A stretch of 64,000 nt of DNA from positions 1,922,001 to 1,986,000 of the forward strand of contig NZ_JACKXE010000001.1 in NCBI RefSeq assembly GCF_014212315.1, given 5' to 3'. The notes under the pieces were generated by a model. It searched no databases. It was given only the letters and a program-made list of their open reading frames with translations, and was not told the origin of the DNA. The position numbers and the translations under genes were made by a program. Shown piece after piece: positions 26,461 through 34,710 of the stretch. Position 1 is the stretch's first letter, and every line of letters starts with the position of its first letter. The DNA comes from Nocardioides luti. GTDB taxonomy: Bacteria; Actinomycetota; Actinomycetes; Propionibacteriales; Nocardioidaceae.

Positions 26461-26480
26461 GGTCGCACAGCGGTGCGACC
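26461..26480 (-). promoter_or_regulatory. Inverted repeat in the MaoC-operon leader
   Basis: GGTCGCAC-agcg-GTGCGACC, a perfect 8-bp stem with a 4-nt loop, about 15-35 nt downstream of the predicted transcription start. Could be an extra operator or a 5' stem that stabilises the message. Confidence 0.5.
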
Positions 26481-26492
26481 ACAAGCGAGCGC

Positions 26493-26531
26493 ATGTTGGC
26501 CAGCATAGGAATATGCATGACGGCATGTCAA
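26493..26531 (-). promoter_or_regulatory. Promoter with twin operators (MaoC operon)
   Basis: Minus-strand -35 TTGACA (26526-26531), 18-bp spacer, -10 TATGCT (26502-26507). Plus-strand sites ATGC-ATGACG-GCAT (26513-26526) and ATGT-TGGCCA-GCAT (26493-26506), starts exactly 20 bp apart, each a clean inverted repeat. This is the best-conserved pair in the window. Confidence 0.88.
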
Positions 26532-27075
26532 GCGATCTGTTGTCGCCTCGCTCACGAGGTCCCGCCCATCGGTCGGGCTCTCACGCCGACGCCGGTCGGG
26601 GGTGCTCCCGCGGGCCGATAGGGCGCCGAGCTGGGGTGAGTCGAAACAACCGACCTCCTCCGAATGCTGGCCTCGTTCGGCTGTGTTCAGGAGTAGTCAG
26701 CAGGATGTGGCGGCAGCGCGTCCTGCGCCGCCCGTGGTCAGCTCTCGAGGAGGCTGGTCCGCGCATCGATTCGGTAAGTCGCCAGCGATCGATCGTACGC
26801 CACATCTCGTTGCAGCAGCCGGCGTGACCAGCCGCGGGACGGTTTCATCGGGACGAATTGCTCGACGATCGCACGCTGCTCGCTCCGGCACTCGGTCTAA
26901 CAGCGCAGTTCGGTCGACCGCTCGTGCAGCTTCGCCGCGCACCCATCACTCGGCCGTCCGCCTCTAGCGTTAACCCCGGCCAGCAACTCTGGGAGTGCCA
27001 GGTCACGGCGGAAGCGGCAACGGGTGACGACGAGGCTAACCTCGCGTCGGCCGGCACCGAACGCGCAACGACTTC

Positions 27076-27089
27076 ATGCCAACTGGCAT
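27076..27089 (+). promoter_or_regulatory. Single operator upstream of flavin reductase
   Basis: ATGC-CAACTG-GCAT, part of a perfect ATGCCA-ac-TGGCAT repeat, 172 bp before the flavin reductase start and about 60 bp before its conserved leader. Same half-sites and spacing as the twin sites, but no second copy 20 bp away. Its right edge runs into CATAAA, a possible -10. Confidence 0.65.
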
Positions 27090-27148
27090 AAAAACCGGTC
27101 ACGGGGGTTGTGCGATCTGCCGCGACCACGCATAGTTGCGAGTGCGCC

Positions 27149-27247
27149 CTTGGCATGGAACAAGAAGTCTTCCCGAGGTGCCGCCCGTCCCGCAAACGCC
27201 TCAGTTTGCCGTCGAGCTGCACGCTCCGCGGCGGAAGGGTTTCCTCC
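27149..27247 (+). ncRNA. Conserved 5' leader (copy A), possible structured RNA
   Basis: The 99 nt before the flavin reductase ATG align with the 97 nt before the small gene at 36704 on the other strand, about four-fifths identical by eye. Shared blocks include CTTGGCATGGA, CAAGAAGTCTTCCC, TTTGCCGTCGAGC and GCGGCGGAAGG. A hairpin GCAAAC-gcctca-GTTTGC (27192-27109+100, i.e. 27192-27209) sits in the middle, and the ribosome site GGAAGG ends the block. Both copies also begin a frame M-(E/D)-Q-E-V-F-P, but an indel breaks it, so conservation is at RNA or DNA level. A cis-regulatory RNA is plausible, not shown. Confidence 0.5.
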
Positions 27248-27781
27248 ATGCCAAGTGACATCAGCACGAAAGCCATGCTTTCCGGGATGCCGGTCGCCGA
27301 GCTCCAGTCGGGTTTCCGGGACGCGTTCGGACGCGTCGCGGCGACCGTAGGTGTTCTCGGGGTCCGCGACCATGATGGTCGGGTCCTAGGCATGACTGCC
27401 ACGGCGATCTCGGCGCTCTCGAACGAGCCGCCTTCCCTGGTGGCCATGGTCAACAACCAGAACGCCACGGCCCGCCTCATCCGCGAACGCAAGCAGTTCA
27501 CCGTCACTTTCTTGGCTGCCGGCTCCGAGGAACTTGCGTCTCAGTTGTCTCAACCCGGCCAGAGCAAGGTGATCGGGGAAGAGCATCTCGAGCACCCGCC
27601 GGGCTGGCCGATGCCAGTGCTCCGAGACGTCACAGCGTCTATGGCATGCGAGCTCGACACGCGGTTCGAGCAGTTCACACACGACATTCTCGTCGGCCGC
27701 ATCACCCACGTGCGGACGAGCCACGGTCCCGCAGACCCCCTGCTGTACCTCGAGCGCAGGTTCCTGCGACTAAGCGCCTGA
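27248..27781 (+). CDS. Flavin reductase, HpaC-like, 177 aa
   Basis: NAD(P)H:flavin oxidoreductase that supplies reduced FAD or FMN to a two-component monooxygenase. ATG at 27248 follows GGAAGG. Typical single-domain split-barrel fold: FRDAFGRVAATVGVLGVRD, LGMTATAISALSNEPPSLVA (flavin phosphate-binding region), RKQFTVTFLA, and the terminal GPADPLLYLERRFLRL where HpaC-type reductases carry a conserved LLYxxxxY/F pattern. The matching oxygenase is the HpaB-like protein at 34711-36171, 7 kb away in another operon; shared operator type ties them together. Confidence 0.88.
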   Translation: MPSDISTKAMLSGMPVAELQSGFRDAFGRVAATVGVLGVRDHDGRVLGMTATAISALSNEPPSLVAMVNNQNATARLIRERKQFTVTFLAAGSEELASQLSQPGQSKVIGEEHLEHPPGWPMPVLRDVTASMACELDTRFEQFTHDILVGRITHVRTSHGPADPLLYLERRFLRLSA

Positions 27782-28397
27782 AGCCCAAGCACGGGTCAAC
27801 ACGCCCGCTAGACGGCGGTCCTGCTACCGACGGCCGGCTGTACCGACCGTTCCGACGTGACCGTGCCCGCCAGACGCAGCGCGGTGACGCCGGTCCCGGA
27901 CAAACGGATGACTCGGATGACTGGATCCCGGCCCGTCGGCGTCTGCATTTACGGTCGAGGCAAGATTGCCGACCGAGGCGCGGTCCGCCGTTCATCCGGA
28001 CAAACGCGCGCAACCCGTGCGGGATGAGGGACGCCACTCGCTCCCACCGACGCAATGGGTGAGGGGACTAAAAGCTGATGCGTCCAGGCGCGGGCCCTGC
28101 CTTTCCCACCAGGTCGCTGCCCACTTCCGCGACGCCGCACCCCCTTCCGTCGGGCGGTCGGCTTCTCGGCGAGCCGCTGGCCGAACCTCTCCCTCTAAGG
28201 TGGGGCGTGGCCGTCCACACTCCTGGTTACCCAGCACAGTTCGGACGGAGGCAGGCACATCCAGAGAGCCGTTGGCGCTGAGACCTTCACACGGGGCCAG
28301 CCGACTATGAACGCCAGATTGCTCGACCAATCGAACCAGGGCGGTCGCGCCGTTCTTGTTGACCCCCGTGGAGGGTAGTGACCAACTAGTCGCAGCG
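27782..28397. other. Intergenic between convergent genes
   Basis: No gene recognised between the ends of the flavin reductase and the TetR gene. No clear terminator hairpin seen. Confidence 0.4.
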
Positions 28398-28985
28398 CTA
28401 TTGATCCTTGGCAGTCCACGACGCAAGAAGATCGGATGCGACACCTAACGCAGACCCGACGTCAAACCGTTCGTCCACCACTCGCTGCAGCGCGAGGCCC
28501 TTCATCAACGCGAGTACCACGGCGCCACGGCCGTCATTCCCCAGCGAGGCGTCCAGATGGCTGCGGAACGAATCGTCTGAGTCGCGAATCATCTCGGCAA
28601 TGCCGTCGTCGTGAAGGGCTTCGGCCAGGAAGGCGATGTAGATGGTCCACCAGTCGCTGCCAGAAGACGCCAGGTTAACGACGAGATCGACTACCTTTCC
28701 CAGGTCGTCCGAGGCCGACACGATCTTGTCCGTCGTCTCGCTCGCATCTTTTGTTGCGCTGCGGAGGGCGGCCTGAAGAATGTCGGCCTTGGTTGCGAAG
28801 TGATAGTTGACGACACCGCGCGAAGTCCCGATGACTTTTGCGATATTGGCGATTGTCACCGCGCCGACGCCTTCGGCGGCGATTAAGTCTCGCGTGGCCC
28901 TTTCGATCTGTCGGCGTCGCACGCCGGCTACATCGAGGCGACTCGCGCCTCCGAGCGCCGACTCCGGGACAGCGTCAAGTTCCAT
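28398..28985 (-). CDS. TetR-family regulator A, 195 aa
   Basis: Dimeric ligand-controlled repressor. ATG at 28985 behind GGAGCGG; a GTG 4 codons earlier is less likely. HTH in residues about 20-65: RRRQIERATRDLIAAEGVGA, then TIANIAKVIGTSRGVVNYHF. The C-terminal helical domain (DWWTIYIAFLAEALHDDGIA, RGAVVLALMKGLALQRVVDE) aligns along its whole length with the second TetR at 37049-37624 (DWWHVYTAFLAEATHDEFAK, RAALVLAVMKGLALQWLVDD). The pair are paralogues and probably read similar operators; the ATGY-N6-RCAT sites are the obvious candidates. No such site was seen before this gene. Confidence 0.9.
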   Translation of the reverse strand: MELDAVPESALGGASRLDVAGVRRRQIERATRDLIAAEGVGAVTIANIAKVIGTSRGVVNYHFATKADILQAALRSATKDASETTDKIVSASDDLGKVVDLVVNLASSGSDWWTIYIAFLAEALHDDGIAEMIRDSDDSFRSHLDASLGNDGRGAVVLALMKGLALQRVVDERFDVGSALGVASDLLASWTAKDQ

Positions 28986-29382
28986 TTTCCGCTCCACACC
29001 CTAACCGTCCGACAGAGCAACGAGGTGCCGAGCTTAGCCGTCACCAGTAGCTGGCGTTCGAGTCGCGGTTCCGGGCTCGCCGCCGTGCCCATCAGCGCAT
29101 GGCGACGTCATGGTGCTGCTCACCAAGCTTGAATCGTGCAGCCACCGCGATGGCTTTGCTCCGTGGGCCGGCAGCGTCGAGTCGCGGGTTGGCTATCGGT
29201 GGCCGTCGGGTGGCGGCCAGTCGGTCCTTCGTGTCACCAGGGTCGGCGCCGGTCGTTCGAGCTGAAGTGTCTCTGAGGGGTGACGGCAGATGACTCATGT
29301 GGGGAGACTGTGGCGGACCTAGCCGAGCCGGTGACGGGATATGCAGGTTCGAGCACGGGCCCTGCCGTCGGTGGACCGTTTA
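28986..29382. other. Intergenic, no gene recognised
   Basis: About 400 bp between the TetR A start and the end of the SSADH-like gene. It must hold the TetR A promoter; nothing clear was seen. Confidence 0.4.
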
Positions 29383-30867
29383 CTACGTCGTGGACCGAAG
29401 CGACAGGTTGTAGAAGCGGAGCTCCTGGTACTCCTCCAGGCCTTCTGCGCTTCCTTCGCGGCCGATGCCAGACAGTTTTACTCCTCCGAACGGTCCGGCT
29501 GCATTAGACGGGACGCCCTGGTTAATACCGACAATTCCGGTTTCAAGCCGGTCGGCGACGTCGAAGGCGCGATCCAGGCTCTCGGTGAACACATAGCCGG
29601 CGAGACCCAGATCGGTGTCATTCGCTCGCCTCACGGCGTCGTCCTGGGTCTTGAAGCGCTGGATGGCGGCGATCGGACCAAAGATCTCTGTGGACGCGAT
29701 CGTGGCGACGGCCGGCACACGGTCGAGCACAGCGGCGGGAAAGTACGAGCCCGCTCCCTCGACCGGCTGCCCGCCCGTAAGCGGGTTGGCGCCGCGGTCG
29801 ACGGCATCGTCGAGCAGAGCCTGCAGGCCGGCAGCCGCCTTGTGGTCCACCATGGGTCCCAGGTCGGTCCCTGTTGCGAGCCCACTGCCGAGGGTGAGGT
29901 TGGAAAGTCGTTCGGTCAACCCTTCGACGAACGCGTCCGCGATGCCGTCCTGTACGAGGAATCGGTTAGCGGCTATGCAGGACTGGCCGCCGTTTCGCAT
30001 CTTGGCGATGACAGCGCCATCGACGGCCCGTTCGAGGTCAGCGTCGTCGAAGACGATGAAGGGTGCGTTACCACCGAGCTCCATCGAACTCTTCACCACA
30101 TTGTCTGCTGCAAGTCGCAGCAGCACCTTCCCTACAGCTGTCGATCCGGTGAACGACAGCTTCCGCACGCGCACATCTCGAAGGATCGCCTCGCTGAACG
30201 CACTCGAATCACGGGTCGTGATGACCTGGATGAGGTCTTCGGGGACACCGGCCTCCACCGCGAGCTGGACTGCGAGCAGTGTTGTGAGCGGGGTCAGCGT
30301 CGCCGGCTTGACGATCGCGGAGCATCCAGCGGCGAGCGCGGGTGCGATCTTTCGGGTGGCCATGGCTAGCGGGAAGTTCCACGGTGTGATGAGTACCGCG
30401 AGGCCCACAGGAGCGTGTCGCGTGAGCAGTTGCCCCCCGCCTCGCGGAGCCTCTCGGACCATCCCACGATGACGGGTAGCTTCCTCGGCGTACCAACGTA
30501 CGAAATCGGCGCCGTACGTTACCTCCGCGCGGGCGTCGGCGAGGGTCTTGCCCATCTCCAGCGAGATGAGCAGAGCCAGGTCCTCCCCGTTCTCGATCAG
30601 AAGGTCGTACCAGTGTCGGAGGATGTCGGCACGGTGACGAGTCGACGTTGCAGCCCAGGGGCGCCGAGCATCGTCTGCGACTGCGACCGCACGGAGTGCG
30701 TGGTCGACGCCGTGGTCAGCGACATGCCCAATGATCGAGTCGTCGTGCGGGTTGCGCACCTCGATGCGCGGATCGGAGGGTTGGGGTGCAGTGATCCGTC
30801 GAACGACCTTCTCGGCGGCCGCCTGCAGCTTGGGGTCAGAGCCAAGTGGAGTCGTTGCGTTCGTCAT
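29383..30867 (-). CDS. Succinate-semialdehyde-dehydrogenase-type ALDH, 494 aa
   Basis: NAD(P)+-dependent oxidation of a semialdehyde to its dicarboxylate. ATG start behind GGAAA. Cofactor region LITPWNFPLAMATRKIAPAL, base Glu in MELGGNAP, catalytic Cys in NGGQSCIAANRFLVQD, and the C-terminal PFGGVKLSGIGREGSAEGLE with the Arg/Ser pattern usual for GabD-type enzymes. It starts 4 bp after the aminotransferase gene, the standard pairing for amine or GABA breakdown to succinate. Last gene of the HpaB operon. Confidence 0.9.
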   Translation of the reverse strand: MTNATTPLGSDPKLQAAAEKVVRRITAPQPSDPRIEVRNPHDDSIIGHVADHGVDHALRAVAVADDARRPWAATSTRHRADILRHWYDLLIENGEDLALLISLEMGKTLADARAEVTYGADFVRWYAEEATRHRGMVREAPRGGGQLLTRHAPVGLAVLITPWNFPLAMATRKIAPALAAGCSAIVKPATLTPLTTLLAVQLAVEAGVPEDLIQVITTRDSSAFSEAILRDVRVRKLSFTGSTAVGKVLLRLAADNVVKSSMELGGNAPFIVFDDADLERAVDGAVIAKMRNGGQSCIAANRFLVQDGIADAFVEGLTERLSNLTLGSGLATGTDLGPMVDHKAAAGLQALLDDAVDRGANPLTGGQPVEGAGSYFPAAVLDRVPAVATIASTEIFGPIAAIQRFKTQDDAVRRANDTDLGLAGYVFTESLDRAFDVADRLETGIVGINQGVPSNAAGPFGGVKLSGIGREGSAEGLEEYQELRFYNLSLRSTT

Positions 30868-30871
30868 GTCA

Positions 30872-32146
30872 TCACTTTCCGTCGTGCGCGAGAACAGCGG
30901 CCTTCATGGCGCCGACGAGTTCGCGAAGCTCGTCGTCGGTGGTGATAAAGGGGGGGCTTAGCTGGATGGTGTTGCCCCGCAGGGGGCGGGTGATGAAGCC
31001 GTCCGATACCAGTGCATCCGTGATGGCCTCAGCACTGAGGTCGTCACGCAGCGCGACGCCTGCCATCAACCCGGCTGAGCGGGTCTCGACGATTGCTTCG
31101 ATCTCCTCTAGGGAAGCCAGCTCCGCCTGGAGGACGACCTCAAGTTCCTGCACTCGTGGGAGAAGCTTGAGGTCCTCAAGAAGGTCGAGGTGCCGCAGCG
31201 CCACCGCGCATGCCGTCGCATGACCGGCATAGGTTGCGCCCTGTCGAAAGATCGGTGTGTCGTCCGAGTCGCGGTAGAACCGTTCCCAGATGCGGGGGGC
31301 GACGAAGACCCCGCCCAAGGGGGCGTAGCCCGAGGTGATGCCCTTGGCAAAGGTGATCATGTCTGGTTGCATGCCGTAGCGTTCGGTTGCGAACATGTGG
31401 CCGGTCCGTCCGAACCCCGTGATCACCTCGTCGAGGATCAGCAGGATGTCTCCGTTTTGGCAGATCTCTTGCAATCCCTCGAGGTAGCCCACCGGGGGTG
31501 GGATGACGCCTCCGGTGCCTTGAATCGGTTCTGCCACCAGCGCTGCGATGTTGTCGACCCCAATCTCCTCGACGGTTCGGCGTACCGCGTCGATGTCGTA
31601 GGTCGAGACACGCGCCGTTTCCGGCACCAAGGACTCAGTTCCGTACCCGTCGCGGTTGAACTGCAGCCCGGCGATGCTCGTGCCGTACGCATGAAGCCCG
31701 TGGTACGCGAACTCTCGGCTGAGGATCGTCGACTTGCTGGGCTTGCCCTCAATCTGCCAGTGCCGCCTGGCCAACTTGCACGCCACATCGATGGCGTCGG
31801 ATCCGCCGCTATTGAGAATGACTTTGGGGTCCGCTATAGGCGACAGCCCCGCCAGCACCTCGGCTAATTCGACTGCACGATCGTTCAGGTAGCGGCCGAA
31901 GATGTGATAGGTCTCGAGACGAAGCATCTGCTCGTGGGCTGCTTCCGCGAGTTCTGGCCGGGCATGGCCAACGTTGGCGTGCCACAGGCCGGCGGTCGCA
32001 TCGAAGAGTCGCTGGCCAGCTGTTGTGAAGACGTAGCTTCCTTCGCCTCGCTCGATGACGAGCTGCCGCTCGAGTACCGACGGCATGTGAGCTTGTGCGC
32101 TCCACAGCGCGGGCCCGGCCAGAACCGGATGTGCGTTCTGTGTCAT
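30872..32146 (-). CDS. Class III omega-aminotransferase, 424 aa
   Basis: PLP enzyme that removes a terminal amino group from an omega-amino acid or diamine. ATG at 32146 behind GGAG. Features: GLWHANVGHARPELAEAAHE, SGGSDAIDVACKLARRHWQI (phosphate-binding), LLILDEVITGFGRTGHMFAT (PLP ring), and the Schiff-base Lys in MITFAKGITSGYAPLGG, followed by TYAGHATACAVALRHLDLL. Together with the SSADH-type gene immediately downstream it would turn an omega-amino acid into a dicarboxylate. The acceptor and true substrate are unknown. Confidence 0.9.
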   Translation of the reverse strand: MTQNAHPVLAGPALWSAQAHMPSVLERQLVIERGEGSYVFTTAGQRLFDATAGLWHANVGHARPELAEAAHEQMLRLETYHIFGRYLNDRAVELAEVLAGLSPIADPKVILNSGGSDAIDVACKLARRHWQIEGKPSKSTILSREFAYHGLHAYGTSIAGLQFNRDGYGTESLVPETARVSTYDIDAVRRTVEEIGVDNIAALVAEPIQGTGGVIPPPVGYLEGLQEICQNGDILLILDEVITGFGRTGHMFATERYGMQPDMITFAKGITSGYAPLGGVFVAPRIWERFYRDSDDTPIFRQGATYAGHATACAVALRHLDLLEDLKLLPRVQELEVVLQAELASLEEIEAIVETRSAGLMAGVALRDDLSAEAITDALVSDGFITRPLRGNTIQLSPPFITTDDELRELVGAMKAAVLAHDGK

Positions 32147-32280
32147 GCGAGTCTCCTGGTGGGTAGAGGGGCCCGTGCGGTTCGCAGGGTTAGCCGAGGT
32201 GGTCCGGGGAGGGCGCCCGAGATGCGCAGACCATCCATCGCGTCTAGACAATCTGCGGGAGGCAGGAGCGTGGGTGACGG

Positions 32281-33774
32281 TTAGGCGCCCACGGTCCCGA
32301 AAAGTTGCTTTACGGCGGGCTTGTCGACCTTGTCGTTGCTGTTGCGCGGCAGACCGTCGACCAAGATCCACAGCGTTGGAATTTTGAAGTCGGCTAGCCG
32401 TCCCCGGCAGTGGTCCTCGAGGATGGACTGCAGGTCCTCCGGCGACCCGAAGTCACCGACCACTGCGGCCGCGACGTCTTCGCCGCGAGTGGCACTCTCT
32501 AGGCCGACGACGGCGACACCGTCCACTCGCGGGTGCTCCGCTAGGACGCTTTCCACCTCGACGGGTGAGATGTTCGCCCCGCCCCGGATGATGACTTCCT
32601 TGCTGCGACCGACGACGTAGCCCCATCCCTCAGTCAGCTCGAAGCGGTCGCCCATCGGGATCCAATCCTGAGGCGTGACCTCGTCTCGAACCAGCACATC
32701 CGGATCGAAGTACCCCATGTAGTTGCCATCCGAGCGCAGGAATAGCTCGCCGGCCAGGTCGGACTCGCCGCGCTCCACCCTCGCTTGGACTCCAGGGATG
32801 ACGCGTCCGCATGACGCCGACGTCGGGCGTGGGTCGGTGATGGGGTCGTAGCCGAAGCCCGGGCGTCCCTCTGAGGAGGCATACAAGTCGAGAACGGGTA
32901 CGCCAAACATCTGCTCGAACTTGTCGAAGGCCACCTCGTCGCGACGTTCGCCACCACTTGCGGCCATCCGGAACTCGGGACCGAACGGTCGGGCGCCCGT
33001 CTTCTCGCAGTACTCCACGAGAATGCGGAAGTGAGTGACCACCCCCATGAAGACGGTAATGCCGCTTCCCTCAGCCCTCTCGCAGAGCAGTCGTGGGCTG
33101 AATCGCTCCAGCATGACGGTTTTCGAGCCTGACATGATCGATGTCAGGTTCGCGGTGCCGAGCCCATAGATCCACGAGAAGGCTGGCGGCGCCATCAGCA
33201 CGTCGCTCGAGTTGAGACGCCAGAGAGCACCGTGCAGCCGGGACACTGCCTTCTCGCCTTCGGCGCTGTACAGCACAGGCTTCGGCGCAGCGGTAGAACC
33301 TGAGGTCAGGGTGACGAGGATGGGGTCGCGTTCGGTCTGGATTTGCGAGAGGTCCGGGCGGTCGTCGTCGCGCCATCGGATCAACTCGAATGGTCCGGCC
33401 TGCTCACCTGTAGATAGGGCCCCGGTGTGCGAAAAGATCTCCGAGTACCCCGGGTGGATCATCCCCACAGCTGGGCGGATCAGTCGCATGACGTGGTCTG
33501 CGTCCGTCGGGGTGTAACGCGAGTTGACGGGGACGAAGATCATCCCTGCCTGTGCGCAGGCGAGCAGCGCGATGTGGTGCCACACACTGTCGGGTCCGAC
33601 CAACACGACGCGTGAGCGTTGAGGGATGTCGAGAGTGGTGAGGTAGCGAGCGAACGAGTCGACGTGGTCGTGCAGTTGCTGCCAGGTCCATTCGCCGTGC
33701 ACATCTGTGACAGCGTGTTGATCAGGCCCGGTCGTCAGCCCCATGTATAGGACGTCGTCGGCGAAGTTGCTCAT
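32281..33774 (-). CDS. AMP-dependent acyl-CoA synthetase/ligase, 497 aa
   Basis: Activates a carboxylic acid to its CoA thioester through an acyl-AMP. ANL fold: A3 loop LTSGSTAAPKPVLYS (the usual TSGTTGxPKG has Ala-Pro-Lys-Pro here), A5 region DLYASSEGRPG, hinge and A8 region GRSKEVIIRGGANISPVEVE, and the C-terminal catalytic Lys in NSNDKVDKPAVK. ATG start with a weak ribosome site. 146 bp after the SDR gene in the HpaB operon. The substrate could be an aromatic or branched acid; sequence alone does not say. Confidence 0.88.
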   Translation of the reverse strand: MSNFADDVLYMGLTTGPDQHAVTDVHGEWTWQQLHDHVDSFARYLTTLDIPQRSRVVLVGPDSVWHHIALLACAQAGMIFVPVNSRYTPTDADHVMRLIRPAVGMIHPGYSEIFSHTGALSTGEQAGPFELIRWRDDDRPDLSQIQTERDPILVTLTSGSTAAPKPVLYSAEGEKAVSRLHGALWRLNSSDVLMAPPAFSWIYGLGTANLTSIMSGSKTVMLERFSPRLLCERAEGSGITVFMGVVTHFRILVEYCEKTGARPFGPEFRMAASGGERRDEVAFDKFEQMFGVPVLDLYASSEGRPGFGYDPITDPRPTSASCGRVIPGVQARVERGESDLAGELFLRSDGNYMGYFDPDVLVRDEVTPQDWIPMGDRFELTEGWGYVVGRSKEVIIRGGANISPVEVESVLAEHPRVDGVAVVGLESATRGEDVAAAVVGDFGSPEDLQSILEDHCRGRLADFKIPTLWILVDGLPRNSNDKVDKPAVKQLFGTVGA

Positions 33775-33920
33775 GCTTAGTCTGTCCTCGTCGTGGTGTG
33801 ATGTCGTGCGCCTCGGCCTTGCGGAGGGCGACGCCTATGCGCTCGCCGTCAGTGCGTCCGGCCGGCGAAGATGCACGCGCACCGAAAGAGGTGCGATGTC
33901 CGTGCTGAGCGCAGACGACA

Positions 33921-34700
33921 TCACCATGGGAGCGGGCCGTCTTCGTTGAAGTAGCCGCCCGTGGGGGAATCGTCACCCTTCAAGGCCAGGGTTACGAGCG
34001 CGCGCGCGCCCTGCTCGACAGTGCGGTTGCCGAGTCCATGATTCATGTCGGTCGCGACGTATCCAGGGGTGATGGCGTTGATCTTGATGTGCCGCAGGGA
34101 CTCGTCCGCCTGGAAGGCCTTGTTGTAGTGCAGCGTGAGCATGTTCAGCGCAGCCTTAGACGTCGAGTACGGAGCGCGGACCGAGTGGTCGCCGCCAAAG
34201 TCCTTGTCCTGCGTGGTGAGGAGCAGCGACGCCGTCGTGCTGGAGACATTGACGATCCGTGGGGCGTCAGCCTCTTTGAGCAGCGGAAGAAAGGCGTGAA
34301 TCGTCTCGGCGGTGCCCGCCACGTTGGTGGAGAACGCTGCCTCAAGGTGCTTGCCCGTGATGTCCGGCGGCAGCACTTCCACCATTCGGCCGGCATTGTT
34401 GATCAGGATGTCGAGTCGTCCGAACTGCTTGCGGACGACGTCGGCGGCGGCATGTGCGTTGCCAGGCTCGTCGTCGCGTGATGCGACGTCGATGCGGACC
34501 GCGCCGATTGTGAGATCGCGGTGGCCCTGCGCCTCTAGTTCGGCCTGGATGTCCGCCGCGGCCCGTTCGCCGGCAGCAAGATCGCGCGAACCGACGACGA
34601 CCGCTAGGCCGGCCTCAGCGAGTTGCCGTGCCACTTCCCTGCCGATGCCGCGGTTCGCGCCGGTGACGAGTGCTACTCGCTGCGTTGTTGCGATCGTCAC
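33921..34700 (-). CDS. Short-chain dehydrogenase/reductase, 259 aa
   Basis: NAD(P)-dependent oxidoreductase. GTG at 34700 is chosen because GAGGAG lies 6 bp upstream, and the protein then begins VTIATTQRVALVTGANRGIG with the TGxxxGIG loop. NAG motif in LINNAGRMVEV, catalytic Ser in IVNVSSTTASL, and Tyr/Lys in YSTSKAALNML. It resembles the carbonyl-reductase group (C-terminal GYFNEDGPLPW). It starts 10 bp after the monooxygenase gene, so it probably acts on the hydroxylated product. Confidence 0.88.
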   Translation of the reverse strand: MTIATTQRVALVTGANRGIGREVARQLAEAGLAVVVGSRDLAAGERAAADIQAELEAQGHRDLTIGAVRIDVASRDDEPGNAHAAADVVRKQFGRLDILINNAGRMVEVLPPDITGKHLEAAFSTNVAGTAETIHAFLPLLKEADAPRIVNVSSTTASLLLTTQDKDFGGDHSVRAPYSTSKAALNMLTLHYNKAFQADESLRHIKINAITPGYVATDMNHGLGNRTVEQGARALVTLALKGDDSPTGGYFNEDGPLPW

Positions 34701-34710
34701 GTTCGACTCC

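Larger units (their letters stand above)
26302..27247. other. Regulatory intergenic region between divergent units
   Basis: Holds the twin-operator promoter of the MaoC operon (26493-26531), a hairpin in its leader (26461-26480), a single operator for the plus-strand flavin reductase (27076-27089) and that gene's conserved leader (27149-27247). The central 26560-27050 shows no gene I can name. Confidence 0.6.

Noticed and set aside
26740..27060. Possible regulator remnant between the MaoC promoter and the flavin reductase
   Set aside because: Short segments look vaguely like a regulator but no family motif could be confirmed in any frame.
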